This document shows, in pieces, positions 7,274 to 14,643 of a stretch of DNA of 17,734 nucleotides; the stretch's first letter is position 1; the number at the start of each line of letters is the position of its first letter. The translations under genes and the position numbers were made by a program. This DNA comes from Verrucomicrobiota bacterium (GTDB lineage: Bacteria > Verrucomicrobiota > Verrucomicrobiia > Chthoniobacterales > UBA10450), in NCBI GenBank assembly GCA_003219335.1, contig QHOF01000032.1, positions 1-17,734 of the forward strand, read 5' to 3'. The notes below the pieces were generated by a model that was not told where the DNA came from, made no database searches, and worked only from the letters and a program-made list of their open reading frames with translations.

Positions 7274-7914
7274 AGATCGAAGGCAGGCTTGCGCGATGGT
7301 TGGTCGCGTTCGGATTTCGATTGCTGCAGCTATGGGCGCGCACGCTGCGTTATGAAATTGACGACCGCGCGGGCATTGTCGGCAAACCAATCACGGAAAA
7401 TTATGTCGGTGCGCTGTGGCACAATCGATTGTTGATCTTTCCATTGGTCTTGCGGCGTTTTTTTCCACAACGCCATGGCGCCGCGCTGATCAGCGCCAGC
7501 CGCGACGGCGATTTGCTTGCCGACGCCGTTCAACGTTTCGGCTACGATGTGATTCGCGGCTCCAGTTCGCGCATGGGAGCGACCGCAATTCTTCAGCTCA
7601 CGCAGGTGCTGGCGTCTGGCCGCGATGTGGTGATTACACCGGACGGGCCGCGTGGCCCGGCCTATGAACTTGGTCCCGGAATTATCTTTCTCGCGCAAAA
7701 ATCAGGCGCACCCGTATTGCCGATTAACCTGGAGTATTCGCGCTGCTGGCGTCTGGGAAGCTGGGACCGGTTCATCCTGCCGCGACCATTTGCGAAAGTG
7801 CGCGTGCTGATCAGCGAGCCGCACTACTTGAAGCCAACCGGCACACCCGAGGAATTCGAAGCCGAACGCCGGGCGTTGCAGCACGCCATGATGGCGTTGG
7901 TGGAAATGCGCTAG
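7270..7914 (+). CDS. Lysophospholipid acyltransferase-like protein (LPLAT, DUF374)
   Basis: A 214-residue protein with the DUF374 pattern: ALWHNRLLIFPLV (48-60, with the H of the acyltransferase motif at 51), LISASRDGDLLA (73-84), VITPDGPRGPAYE (121-133) and a run GIIFLAQKSGAPVLPI. An N-terminal amphipathic or membrane-binding helix precedes these. The family is related to glycerolipid and lipid A acyltransferases and probably acts at the cytoplasmic membrane face. The start is TTG at 7270, overlapping the ubiX stop (TTGA); no better in-frame start precedes the conserved part. The TAG stop is followed directly by an inverted repeat. Confidence 0.88.
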   Translation: MKIEGRLARWLVAFGFRLLQLWARTLRYEIDDRAGIVGKPITENYVGALWHNRLLIFPLVLRRFFPQRHGAALISASRDGDLLADAVQRFGYDVIRGSSSRMGATAILQLTQVLASGRDVVITPDGPRGPAYELGPGIIFLAQKSGAPVLPINLEYSRCWRLGSWDRFILPRPFAKVRVLISEPHYLKPTGTPEEFEAERRALQHAMMALVEMR

Positions 7915-7994
7915 GACACGAATTTCACGAATTTAAACGAACTAAACCAGACTGATTGGCTCTACTATTCGTGACAATTCATGCAATTCGTGTC
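7915..7994. repeat. Inverted repeat 'GACACGAATT..AATTCGTGTC'
   Basis: GACACGAATT (7915-7924) and AATTCGTGTC (7985-7994) are perfect 10-bp inverted ends, and TCACGAAT (7925-7932) pairs with ATTCGTGA (7967-7974). The 80-bp unit begins on the base after the acyltransferase TAG and occupies most of the gap to folD. It looks like a miniature mobile element or a structured intergenic repeat. Confidence 0.7.
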
Positions 7995-8012
7995 TCAATT
8001 GCCTGCATCACC

Positions 8013-8948
8013 ATGGCGAAATTGATCGATGGACGCGCAATCGCGGACAAAGTGTATGTCGATCTTCGTAGTGAAATCGCCGAGCTGAAATTGAAAGGCG
8101 TTACCCCGGGGCTTGCTGTCATTCTCGTCGGAGATAATCCAGCTTCACGCGCCTATGTGCGCTCGAAAGATAAGATGTGCCGCGAGCTTGGCCTGCACTC
8201 GGTGAAGCTGGAGCTGCCAACATCGACGACGCAGGCTGAGTTGCTCAGTCGTGTCGAAGAATTTAATCACGACTCGAATATTCATGGCATTCTGGTTCAG
8301 TCGCCGCCACCTGAGCACATCGACGAAGCAGCAATCGTGCGCGCACTCGATCCGAACAAGGACGTAGACGGATTTCACCCGGAAAACGTCGCCAAGCTCG
8401 TGCTCGATGATCCGAGCGGCTTTGTGCCGTGCACGCCGCTGGCCGTGCAGCGTTTGCTCCTTGAAAGCAACATTGAGATCAGCGGCGCTCACGTTGTTGT
8501 TCTTGGCCGCAGCATGATCGTGGGAAAACCGCTGGCGTTGCTTCTCATGCAGAAAAACAAAAACGGGAACGCCACTGTCACCGTCGTGCATTCGCGCAGC
8601 CGCGACCTCGCGCAGATTGCGCGCTCGGCCGACATTATTATTGCCGCGATTGGTCGCGCGGAATTTCTGCAAGCCGATGATGTACGCGAAGGCGCTGTGG
8701 TCATTGACGTGGGAATTAATCGCGTGGAAGACGCGGCCAGCGAGCGCGGGTATCGCCTGGTGGGCGATGTGGCATTTAACGAAGTCGCGAAAAAGGCAGG
8801 CGCAATTACGCCCGTGCCCGGCGGCGTCGGGCCGATGACCATTGCAATGCTGATGGCGAACACGGTGAAAGCAGCCAGGCAATCTCTATTAGATTGTAAT
8901 GACGAAGCTCGAATGACGAATGTCGAAATAATGACAAAACGCAAATGA
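8013..8948 (+). CDS. folD: Bifunctional methylenetetrahydrofolate dehydrogenase/methenyl-THF cyclohydrolase
   Basis: A 311-residue protein starting MAKLIDGRAIADKV at 8013; the open frame runs upstream into the repeat but that part is not FolD. Landmarks are the catalytic AYVRSKDKMCRELG (Y48, K52), GILVQSPPPEHIDE (92-105), DPNKDVDGFHPENV with the folate-contacting Asp (113-126), the NADP-binding VVVLGRSMIVGKPLALLL (161-178) and the signature PVPGGVGPMTIAMLMANT (267-284). It interconverts 5,10-methylene- and 10-formyl-THF in the cytoplasm. FolD normally ends near residue 290. The last 16 or so residues (from about DCNDEARMTNVE) are encoded by an inverted repeat that also supplies the TGA stop. 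Confidence 0.97.
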   Translation: MAKLIDGRAIADKVYVDLRSEIAELKLKGVTPGLAVILVGDNPASRAYVRSKDKMCRELGLHSVKLELPTSTTQAELLSRVEEFNHDSNIHGILVQSPPPEHIDEAAIVRALDPNKDVDGFHPENVAKLVLDDPSGFVPCTPLAVQRLLLESNIEISGAHVVVLGRSMIVGKPLALLLMQKNKNGNATVTVVHSRSRDLAQIARSADIIIAAIGRAEFLQADDVREGAVVIDVGINRVEDAASERGYRLVGDVAFNEVAKKAGAITPVPGGVGPMTIAMLMANTVKAARQSLLDCNDEARMTNVEIMTKRK

Positions 8949-9000
8949 CGGAATCACTATTTTGGTTTTCGTCATTCGACATTCGTCATTTGTCATTTGC
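8912..9000. repeat. Inverted repeat spanning the ends of two convergent genes
   Basis: AATGACGAATGTCGAA (8912-8927) is a perfect 16-bp inverted match to TTCGACATTCGTCATT (8975-8990). GCAAATGAC (8941-8949) pairs perfectly with GTCATTTGC (8992-9000). The left arm is translated as the C-terminal tail of FolD, and the right arm encodes the last residues (PANDK) and the stop of the minus-strand flavoprotein. Only 37 nt separate the two stop codons. Confidence 0.75.
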
Positions 9001-10074
9001 TGGCACGGCGATCTTTGCTGTAAGCAATCGCATGACCATCGGACTTAACGGCGAAAGCCGAACGAGAAGTGATGCGACGCCGGGCGATAAAACCGCCGTG
9101 CGCGCCAGCCGGTTGATCCAAAGTCTTCCGCGATACATTTCGGCGTAAGCGTGAGTGAATTCGTTTAGCGCTGATTTCCGATCATCGCCGTGAATAATTT
9201 TGACGATCGCATTTGCGCCCAGCTCGCCCGAGCGCAGGGCATAATAGATTCCTTCGCCTGTGAACGGTTCGACCACGCGGGCCGCGTCGCCGATGAAAAG
9301 AAGATTTTCGTGTGCGCAAGGAACGGGCAAGCGTGTCAGCGGCGTAATGGTGCGCCACGGCTGATCGGCAGGAACTTCGAAATGGCGTTCTGCCCATTGG
9401 CGCAACCGTGAAATAGTTGGTGGCGCGCCCACGAGGCAAAGATTCAACTCGGTCTCGTTCACCGGAGCCTGACCGGAGTATCCTTCTGGAAGCAATTGCA
9501 GAACGATTCGGCGCCCAAAGTTTCGCGGCAACGGGATGTGCGCTTGCAGCGCGACGCGTTCCCGCGCTGGGCGCGGCAGTAAATTGCACAAGCGCGCGAC
9601 GGTAGAATTGCGTCCATCTGCGCCGATCAATGTCCGCGCGAAAAAACTCTCGCCGGAAGCAGTTTCAATTTTCCAATTCTCGTCGTGAGCCAACGCGGTG
9701 ACAGTGGTTTCCTCGCGAACGTGCGCGCCTAGTTCGCGCGCGTGCTTTAGCAGAAGAGCATCGAACAAGCTACGCTTCACCGACAACTCGCAATCGTCCC
9801 CCGATGGAAGATCGACAATCACTTTGCGTCCGTCGATCCCGAGGAACTCGACGGCGGCCAGTTTGGAATGCGGCAGATCCCGCACTCGCTGCGCGACACC
9901 AAGCCGTTCCAACACAGGCCAGCACGATGGGTTTAAGCAATCGCCGCAGACTTTTTCGCGGGGAAACTTTTCCCGCTCGAGCACGAGCGTCCGCAGACAG
10001 GCCAGCGCGCAAAATGCGGCGCAGCTCGACCCAGCCGGACCGCCGCCCACGATGGCAACGTCTAATGTCTGCAT
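8986..10074 (-). CDS. FAD-dependent oxidoreductase, geranylgeranyl-reductase family
   Basis: A 362-residue protein. The Rossmann FAD site is VAIVGGGPAGSSCA (6-19), with the acidic end of the second strand at LVLEREKFPREKVCGDCLNP, typical of the GGR family. LIGADGRNSTVARL and LLFIGDAARVVEPFTGEGIYYALRSG supply the later FAD motifs. Relatives reduce isoprenoid double bonds, halogenate or oxidise aromatic substrates; the substrate here is unknown. The GGR-like CxxC (C43GDC46) is present. The start is ATG 10074. A repeat separates it from the divergent M50 protease gene. The last residues come from the shared inverted repeat. Confidence 0.85.
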   Translation of the reverse strand: MQTLDVAIVGGGPAGSSCAAFCALACLRTLVLEREKFPREKVCGDCLNPSCWPVLERLGVAQRVRDLPHSKLAAVEFLGIDGRKVIVDLPSGDDCELSVKRSLFDALLLKHARELGAHVREETTVTALAHDENWKIETASGESFFARTLIGADGRNSTVARLCNLLPRPARERVALQAHIPLPRNFGRRIVLQLLPEGYSGQAPVNETELNLCLVGAPPTISRLRQWAERHFEVPADQPWRTITPLTRLPVPCAHENLLFIGDAARVVEPFTGEGIYYALRSGELGANAIVKIIHGDDRKSALNEFTHAYAEMYRGRLWINRLARTAVLSPGVASLLVRLSPLSPMVMRLLTAKIAVPANDK

Positions 10075-10093
10075 TGGATGCTAATTCTCGCGT

Positions 10094-10177
10094 GTCATGT
10101 CGAGCGCAGTCGAGACATCTCTGATCCTCCAGATTAATCCAGAGATTCCTCGACTTCGCTGGGACAGACAGGATGAC
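10094..10177. repeat. Palindromic repeat, family 'GTCAT..ATGAC', 84-bp copy
   Basis: GTCATGTCGAGCGCAGTCGA (10094) mirrors TCGACTTCGCT…GGATGAC (10150-10177), and ATCTCTG (10118-10124) pairs with CAGAGAT near 10140-10146. It is the same consensus as the copies at 1679, 5698 and 6503. It lies between two divergent genes, so it overlaps the region where both promoters should be. Confidence 0.65.
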
Positions 10178-10234
10178 GACTCCAAGCGCGAATCGCTGCT
10201 GGCGCGCGATCTAATCACAGAGCACAATAAGTCG

Positions 10235-11308
10235 ATGGGCTGGTCTATCCCAATCTTCCGCATCGCCGGTATCCAACTGCGGATTCACATCACCTTCCTG
10301 CTACTGATTGCGTGGGTAGCATTTGCTTATTATGCCCAAGGCGGATCGCCTGCAGCAGTCGGCGGGGTTTTGTTTATCCTGTTGCTGTTCGCATGTGTCG
10401 TGTTGCACGAATTTGGACACGCTTTGGCGGGGAAGGCATTCGGGATCAATACGCCTGACATCACTCTGTTGCCCATCGGCGGTGTGGCGCGTTTGGAACG
10501 AATCCCGGACGAGCCGGTGCAGGAACTTGTGATTGCGGCAGCAGGTCCGGCCGTGACGGCGATCATTGTGCTCGGCGCGTGGGCTGGGGGCGGCTCATGG
10601 GCTTATCCGCCAACGATGAAGAGCGGTACTCCCGACATGCTATTCACGATGAATCTCGTTTTGCTTCTTTTCAATTTGCTGCCCGCATTTCCGATGGATG
10701 GCGGCCGGGTGTTGCGCGCGCTGCTGGCCACGCGGATGAGCTATGCGCGCGCGACGCAGGTGGCCGCGACTGTCGGGCAAGGTTTTGCGTTCGTGTTCGG
10801 TTTTGTCGGGCTGCTTTTTAATCCGTTCCTGATTTTCATTGCGCTTTTCGTCTATATCGGTGCGTCGCAGGAAGCAGCCCTCGCGCAGATGAAAGACGTG
10901 TCGCGCCGCTTTCCGGTTTCCAGCGCGATGGTGCGCGAGTTCCGCACGCTTTCTGAAGACACCACGTTGCAGGAAGCCGTGGACGCGTTGCTTGCAACGT
11001 CGCAGCACGATTTTCCAGTTGTGAATGAGGTGGGCAACGTGGTCGGCGTGCTGACCCGCCACGATCTCATCGGCGCGCTGCGAAAGAACGATCCGTCGCT
11101 GCGCGTAGGCGACGTGATGCGCCGCGACATCCCGACCGTGACCACGGGGACGCGTTTCGAAGACGCGTTTCGCATCATGCAGGAGTGCAACTGTCCGGCC
11201 GTGCCGGTGCTCGACAGTATGAAGCGCCTGGTGGGTCTGCTGACACCAGAGAACGTCACCGAACTAATGATGGTGCAATCCGCGATGCCGCAGCGGCGCG
11301 TTTTGTAA
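10235..11308 (+). CDS. Site-2-protease-type M50 intramembrane metalloprotease with two CBS domains
   Basis: A 357-residue protein from ATG 10235 (MGWSIPIFRIAGIQLRIHIT). The open frame begins 46 codons earlier, but that stretch is repeat DNA. Membrane spans lie near 20-35, 41-57, 97-118, 136-152 and 182-208. The zinc site is HEFGH at 58-62, and the third ligand motif is NLLPAFPMDGGRVLRALL with D155. CBS domain 1 spans about 229-283 and CBS 2 about 294-348 (VGDVMRRDIPTV, ECNCPAVPVLD). Family members cleave membrane-embedded substrates such as anti-sigma factors, and the CBS pair may sense adenine nucleotides. The substrate is not evident. It converges with dnaN over a hairpin array. Confidence 0.92.
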   Translation: MGWSIPIFRIAGIQLRIHITFLLLIAWVAFAYYAQGGSPAAVGGVLFILLLFACVVLHEFGHALAGKAFGINTPDITLLPIGGVARLERIPDEPVQELVIAAAGPAVTAIIVLGAWAGGGSWAYPPTMKSGTPDMLFTMNLVLLLFNLLPAFPMDGGRVLRALLATRMSYARATQVAATVGQGFAFVFGFVGLLFNPFLIFIALFVYIGASQEAALAQMKDVSRRFPVSSAMVREFRTLSEDTTLQEAVDALLATSQHDFPVVNEVGNVVGVLTRHDLIGALRKNDPSLRVGDVMRRDIPTVTTGTRFEDAFRIMQECNCPAVPVLDSMKRLVGLLTPENVTELMMVQSAMPQRRVL

Positions 11309-11329
11309 GCCGGCAATCAGAGAGTAACT

Positions 11330-11429
11330 CAGGCTTCCAGCCTGATAGGTCGCTGCGGGCTTCAAGCCTGCAGACACCGCACCAGGCAAGGATGCCTGTT
11401 CGACGAGACAGCAGGATGCCTGTGTTACG
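11330..11429. repeat. Hairpin-array repeat between convergent genes, copy 2
   Basis: A row of small hairpins: CAGGCT-TCC-AGCCTG (11330-11344), GCGGGCTT-C-AAGCCTGC (11355-11371, one mismatch), CAGGCA-AGGA-TGCCTG (11383-11398) and ACAG…CTGT (11408-11423). The right edge GACGAGACAGCAGGATGCCT-GTGTTACG matches the right edge of the 394-498 element. It fills the gap between the M50 gene and dnaN, which face each other. Confidence 0.7.
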
Positions 11430-11432
11430 TCG

Positions 11433-12530
11433 CTAGGAGCTGATACGCATCGGCATCAGGACGTAAAGGAACGGCGTCTGAATTTTTAAAACGCCGGGGC
11501 TCATCTCGTCGATGAGATCGAGAAAGACTTCGTCCTCCGTCAGTGCGCGCAGCGGTGCCATGAGAAATTCCGGATTGAAAGCGATGGAGAACTCGCGTCC
11601 CTTGTAGGGGACAGCGAGCGATTCTTTCGCTTCGCCTACCTCCGGCGTATTCGCGGTGATGTCGAGATTGTTTTTGGTGAAGTTCAGCTTGACCGAGTGG
11701 GATTTATCGCTGGCCAAAAGCGAAACGCGCCGGAGCGAGTTTAAAAACATTTCGCGCTCGAGTTTTACTCGCTCCTTTGCTTCGCCCGGAATGACCTGCC
11801 GATAATTTGGGTAATTGCCCTCGATTAATTTTGAGACCAACAGCGTCTTGTTGAGATCGAAGGCGATCTGTCCGTCGCCCATGCTCACCTTGACTTCACC
11901 GTCATCCGTAAGCAGGCGTTGCAATTCCGTCACCGCTTTGGTCGGAATGATCAGGTCCGCTTCGTGACTGCGCGGGAACTCCAGTTCGATCTCGGCCATG
12001 GCGAGCCGCCGGCCATCCGTCGCCACCAGCGTCACCTTGTTGTCCTTCAAACTGAACAACACGCCGTTGAGCACGTAACGGGTCTCGTCGGTGGAAATCG
12101 CATAAGAAGTTTTGCGCAGCCCGTCGCGCAAATCTTTCTGCCGCATGGTAACGACTTTCGCGTCTTCAAATTTCGGCAACGGCGGAAATTCGTCCTCGGG
12201 CATCCCCAGAATTTTGAAGAAACTTTGGCCGCTCCGGATGGAAGCGGCATTTTTTCCATCTACATCGACTTGAATTTCGCTCGAAGGGAGTTCGCGGACG
12301 ATGTTGAAAAGGCGGCGCGCGGGGAGAGTGGTCGCTCCTGTTTTGTCCACGTGCGCTTCGCAACTGCCGCGCACACCGACGTCAAGATCAGTAGTCGTGA
12401 GATGGATTTCATCCTCGCCAGCTTGAAGCAAAACGTTGGAAAGAATCGGAAGAGTGGTACGAGTGCTGACCACGTTTTGGACTTGTTGCAGACCTTCGAG
12501 CAATTTTTCTTTCGTAACGCTAAATTTCAT
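11433..12530 (-). CDS. dnaN: DNA polymerase III beta subunit (sliding clamp)
   Basis: A 365-residue protein, the normal clamp length. It starts MKFSVTKEKLLEGLQQVQNVV, continues TRTTLPILSNVLLQAG and has LTTTDLDVGVRG in domain 1. Domain 2 contains RYVLNGVLFSLKDNKVTLVATDGRRLAMAE, and the C-terminus ends FLYVLMPMRI, the conserved end that forms the partner-binding pocket. The ring-shaped dimer tethers the replicative polymerase to DNA. It lies downstream of dnaA on the same strand with a 123-nt gap, the classic dnaA-dnaN order. The TAG stop comes a few bases after a hairpin array. Confidence 0.97.
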   Translation of the reverse strand: MKFSVTKEKLLEGLQQVQNVVSTRTTLPILSNVLLQAGEDEIHLTTTDLDVGVRGSCEAHVDKTGATTLPARRLFNIVRELPSSEIQVDVDGKNAASIRSGQSFFKILGMPEDEFPPLPKFEDAKVVTMRQKDLRDGLRKTSYAISTDETRYVLNGVLFSLKDNKVTLVATDGRRLAMAEIELEFPRSHEADLIIPTKAVTELQRLLTDDGEVKVSMGDGQIAFDLNKTLLVSKLIEGNYPNYRQVIPGEAKERVKLEREMFLNSLRRVSLLASDKSHSVKLNFTKNNLDITANTPEVGEAKESLAVPYKGREFSIAFNPEFLMAPLRALTEDEVFLDLIDEMSPGVLKIQTPFLYVLMPMRISS

Positions 12531-12606
12531 GATGATCGGGAAGCGCTTTAAGATGTAAGGCCTTCAATTTTATTCGGCAACCGTAATCTCATCTGGGCTT
12601 TAACGT

Positions 12607-12658
12607 GGTAGGGTCGGCGCGCTGCGCCGACCTGACGCCGCAGCGCGGCGTCCCTACC
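12607..12658. repeat. Cloverleaf-like palindromic repeat between dnaA and dnaN
   Basis: The outer stem GGTAGGG (12607-12613) pairs with CCCTACC (12652-12658). Inside are two perfect hairpins: GGTCGGCGC-GCT-GCGCCGACC (12612-12632) and GACGCCGC-AGC-GCGGCGTC (12634-12652). Together they make a three-way junction of 52 nt. The dnaA stop codon (TAG on the minus strand, complement of 12654-12656) is part of the outer stem. It resembles REP/BIME-type elements. Confidence 0.8.
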
Positions 12659-14011
12659 TTTGGAGCGAACTGTCGATATACGAGATCGTCTGGCGAATAT
12701 TGTCCTGCTCTGCCATCCGTTTCTTTACTAGTTTGCAGGCGTGCAACACTGTGCCGTGATCGCGTCCTCCGAAAGCGTCTCCGATTTCATTCAAAGACGC
12801 CTTGGTCAGCTCGCGCGCCAGATACATCGCCACCTGCCGCGGAAAGGCGATGCTGGCGGGACGCCGTTTGCTGGTCATATCGGCCACGCGCACATCGAAA
12901 TGTTCGGCCACGCGCCGCTGAATTCGATGGTCACAGAATGCCGCCCCTCTTCCTGCAAAATATCTTTCAACAAATGCTCCACCACTTCCTGCGTCAATTC
13001 CTTTCCGCTGAGTGACGCAAAGGAGGCCACTCGCATGAGCGCGCCCTCCAGACGGCGCACGTTTGTGCGGATGCGGTTGGCGAGAAATTGAAAAATTTCC
13101 TCGCGCAATTTGATCTGCATCGTGTCCGCTTTCTTTCGCAGGATCGCCAGGCGCGTCTCGATGTCGGGCGGCTGAAGTTCCGCGGTCAGTCCCCATTCAA
13201 AGCGCGAAACCAGGCGGTGTTCCAGATTTGCGATTTCCGATGCGGGACGGTCGCTGGAGAGGACGATCTGTTTATGACCGTCGAAGAGCGTGTTGAACGT
13301 GTGAAAGAATTCCTCCTGGGAGCGTTCCTTGCCTCCGAGAAACTGGATGTCATCAATCAAAAGAAGATCGGCCTGGCGATAGCGTTTCCGGAACTTCACC
13401 AGATTACTGTGCTGGATCGCATCGATGAACTCGTTGATGAAAAGTTCACTGGAAACATAGATCACCTTCACGTTTTTCTTCTTTCCCCAGACGTATTGAC
13501 CGATGGCTTGCATCAGATGCGTCTTGCCAAGACCGACGCCGCCGTAAATGAATAGTGGGTTATACGTGCGCGCCGGCGACTGCGCGACGGCAAGACAGGC
13601 AGCGTGTGCAATCTCGTTGTTCGGGCCGACCACGAATGATTCGAATGTGTTGCGCGGGTTGAGACCCGGCACGCTGGCGCCTGGTTTGGCGTCGCTCTGC
13701 ACTTCGGGCAGAACTTCTTTCAGCGGCGCGGCATCTTCCAGAAATATTTGCGCATCAGCTCCTGCTGGCGGACGAAACTTTACGGAACGCGGGCTGCCAA
13801 AGGTGGTGATGATCGCAGTCTGGAGTGCCGGCATGTAATTACTCTCGATCCAAAACTGATAGATGTTGTTTGGAACGGCAAACGTGAGCGATTTATCCTT
13901 GGCCTCAACCAACTCAACGGCAGAAAACCAGCGTTTAAAACTATCCGCGCTGATCTGCGGCTTGAGCGCGGCCGTCAGCCGCTGCCACAACTGCGCACAT
14001 TTCTTATCCAT
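12654..14011 (-). CDS. dnaA: Chromosomal replication initiator DnaA, with a frame break before domain IV
   Basis: Two frames together make a complete DnaA of about 452 residues. The start is MDKKCAQLWQRLTAALKP at 14011; 54 further upstream in-frame codons look non-coding. Domain I spans 1-80 and linker II about 81-118. The AAA+ domain III has Walker A GGVGLGKTHL (157-166), Walker B LLLIDDIQF (216-224), sensor 1 VLSSDRP and sensor 2 RRLEGALMR. The frame then breaks at residues 362-363 (GAATTC, 12920-12925). Domain IV continues in another frame as IQRRVAEHFDVRVADMTSKRR to the signature GGRDHGTVLHACK and ends at 12654. DnaA binds DnaA boxes and melts oriC. Because the gene is essential and both halves are intact, sequence error or a very recent indel is likely. 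Confidence 0.9.
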
Positions 14012-14430
14012 AGCAGACTTGTTAACAGTGTTACACAAATGCCACATTCGCCGGCGCCGAGAGAAATCGCAGGCAAAGCGCGGCGAAACATCGAGCTGCT
14101 CCGCTGCGTGATTCCCCGGTGAAAAGCGGAAGAAAATTGTCGAAATCGCGTAAATACGAGGGAAAACGGACACGCACGCGCTCGAGACTCGCTCTGGTTG
14201 CCGTCTGTCGTGCCTGCGCAGGGAAACGTTCCGTTGGCGACCTTTTGGGGTTGTTCATTCTCGTTGCTGAAAGTTTCTCAGAAATGTTCACAACTTATTC
14301 ACATGCGCTTTGTGGCTGCCTTCGCCAGCGGGCTTGAGACTAGAAATCCGTTTCGAAATCGACAAGAAAAAAATGAATTTTATTTTTAATCGGGGAGAAA
14401 AAATTTTCTTGACTAGAAAAAGGAAACGCG
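14004..14430. other. Candidate chromosomal replication origin (oriC) next to dnaA
   Basis: The non-coding region upstream of dnaA has a perfect TTWTNCACA-type DnaA box, TTATTCACA (14295-14303). Near it is a weaker ATGTTCACA (14284-14292). Two further one-mismatch sites are TGTTACACA (14029-14037) and TTATCCATA (14004-14012, over the dnaA start). An AT-rich tract at about 14365-14430 (runs of A and T such as TTTTATTTTTAA) could be the unwinding element. Location beside dnaA-dnaN is the commonest oriC position in bacteria. No strand-skew calculation was possible, so the assignment is tentative. Confidence 0.5.
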
Positions 14431-14643
14431 CGTGCCGGATGCAAACGAAAAAATCCTACTGCAGGAGCCTTCACCTGAGATGGCGACGACCGAATAGCAG
14501 TTGCCGCGACGAACTAATTTGCCGAATTGCATGCTATGCGGCAGTCCTGAGTTGACCTGATCGGCCTGTATGCGCAACTTGTCCGCCTCTGGGACTAAGG
14601 GGAAACGCTCGGCGAATTGCAAATGCAGCGAAGGCACATCGAC
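14431..14643. other. Gap with no supported gene between oriC candidate and exported-protein gene
   Basis: Together with the oriC candidate this forms a 632-nt non-coding stretch. It has no convincing ORF on the plus strand. A minus-strand frame (14413-14676) overlaps the start of the next gene and has no recognised domain. Here I see no repeat, terminator or strong promoter. Confidence 0.4.

Noticed and set aside
8145..8882. Long minus-strand ORF (245 codons) inside folD
   Set aside because: It is antisense to a well-conserved gene, with histidine- and arginine-rich composition typical of a shadow frame.
10097..10234. N-terminal extension of the M50 protease frame
   Set aside because: These 46 codons fall largely on a dispersed palindromic repeat, and the conserved protein begins at MGWSIPIFRI.
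11919..12551. Plus-strand ORF of 210 codons inside dnaN
   Set aside because: It is antisense to dnaN, with no domain and no ribosome site.
14012..14173. N-terminal extension of DnaA
   Set aside because: The family start pattern begins at MDKKCAQLW; the extra 54 codons overlap the oriC candidate and look non-coding.
14409..14440. TTGACT as a promoter -35 in the AT-rich tract
   Set aside because: No acceptable -10 hexamer lies at 16-18 nt downstream.
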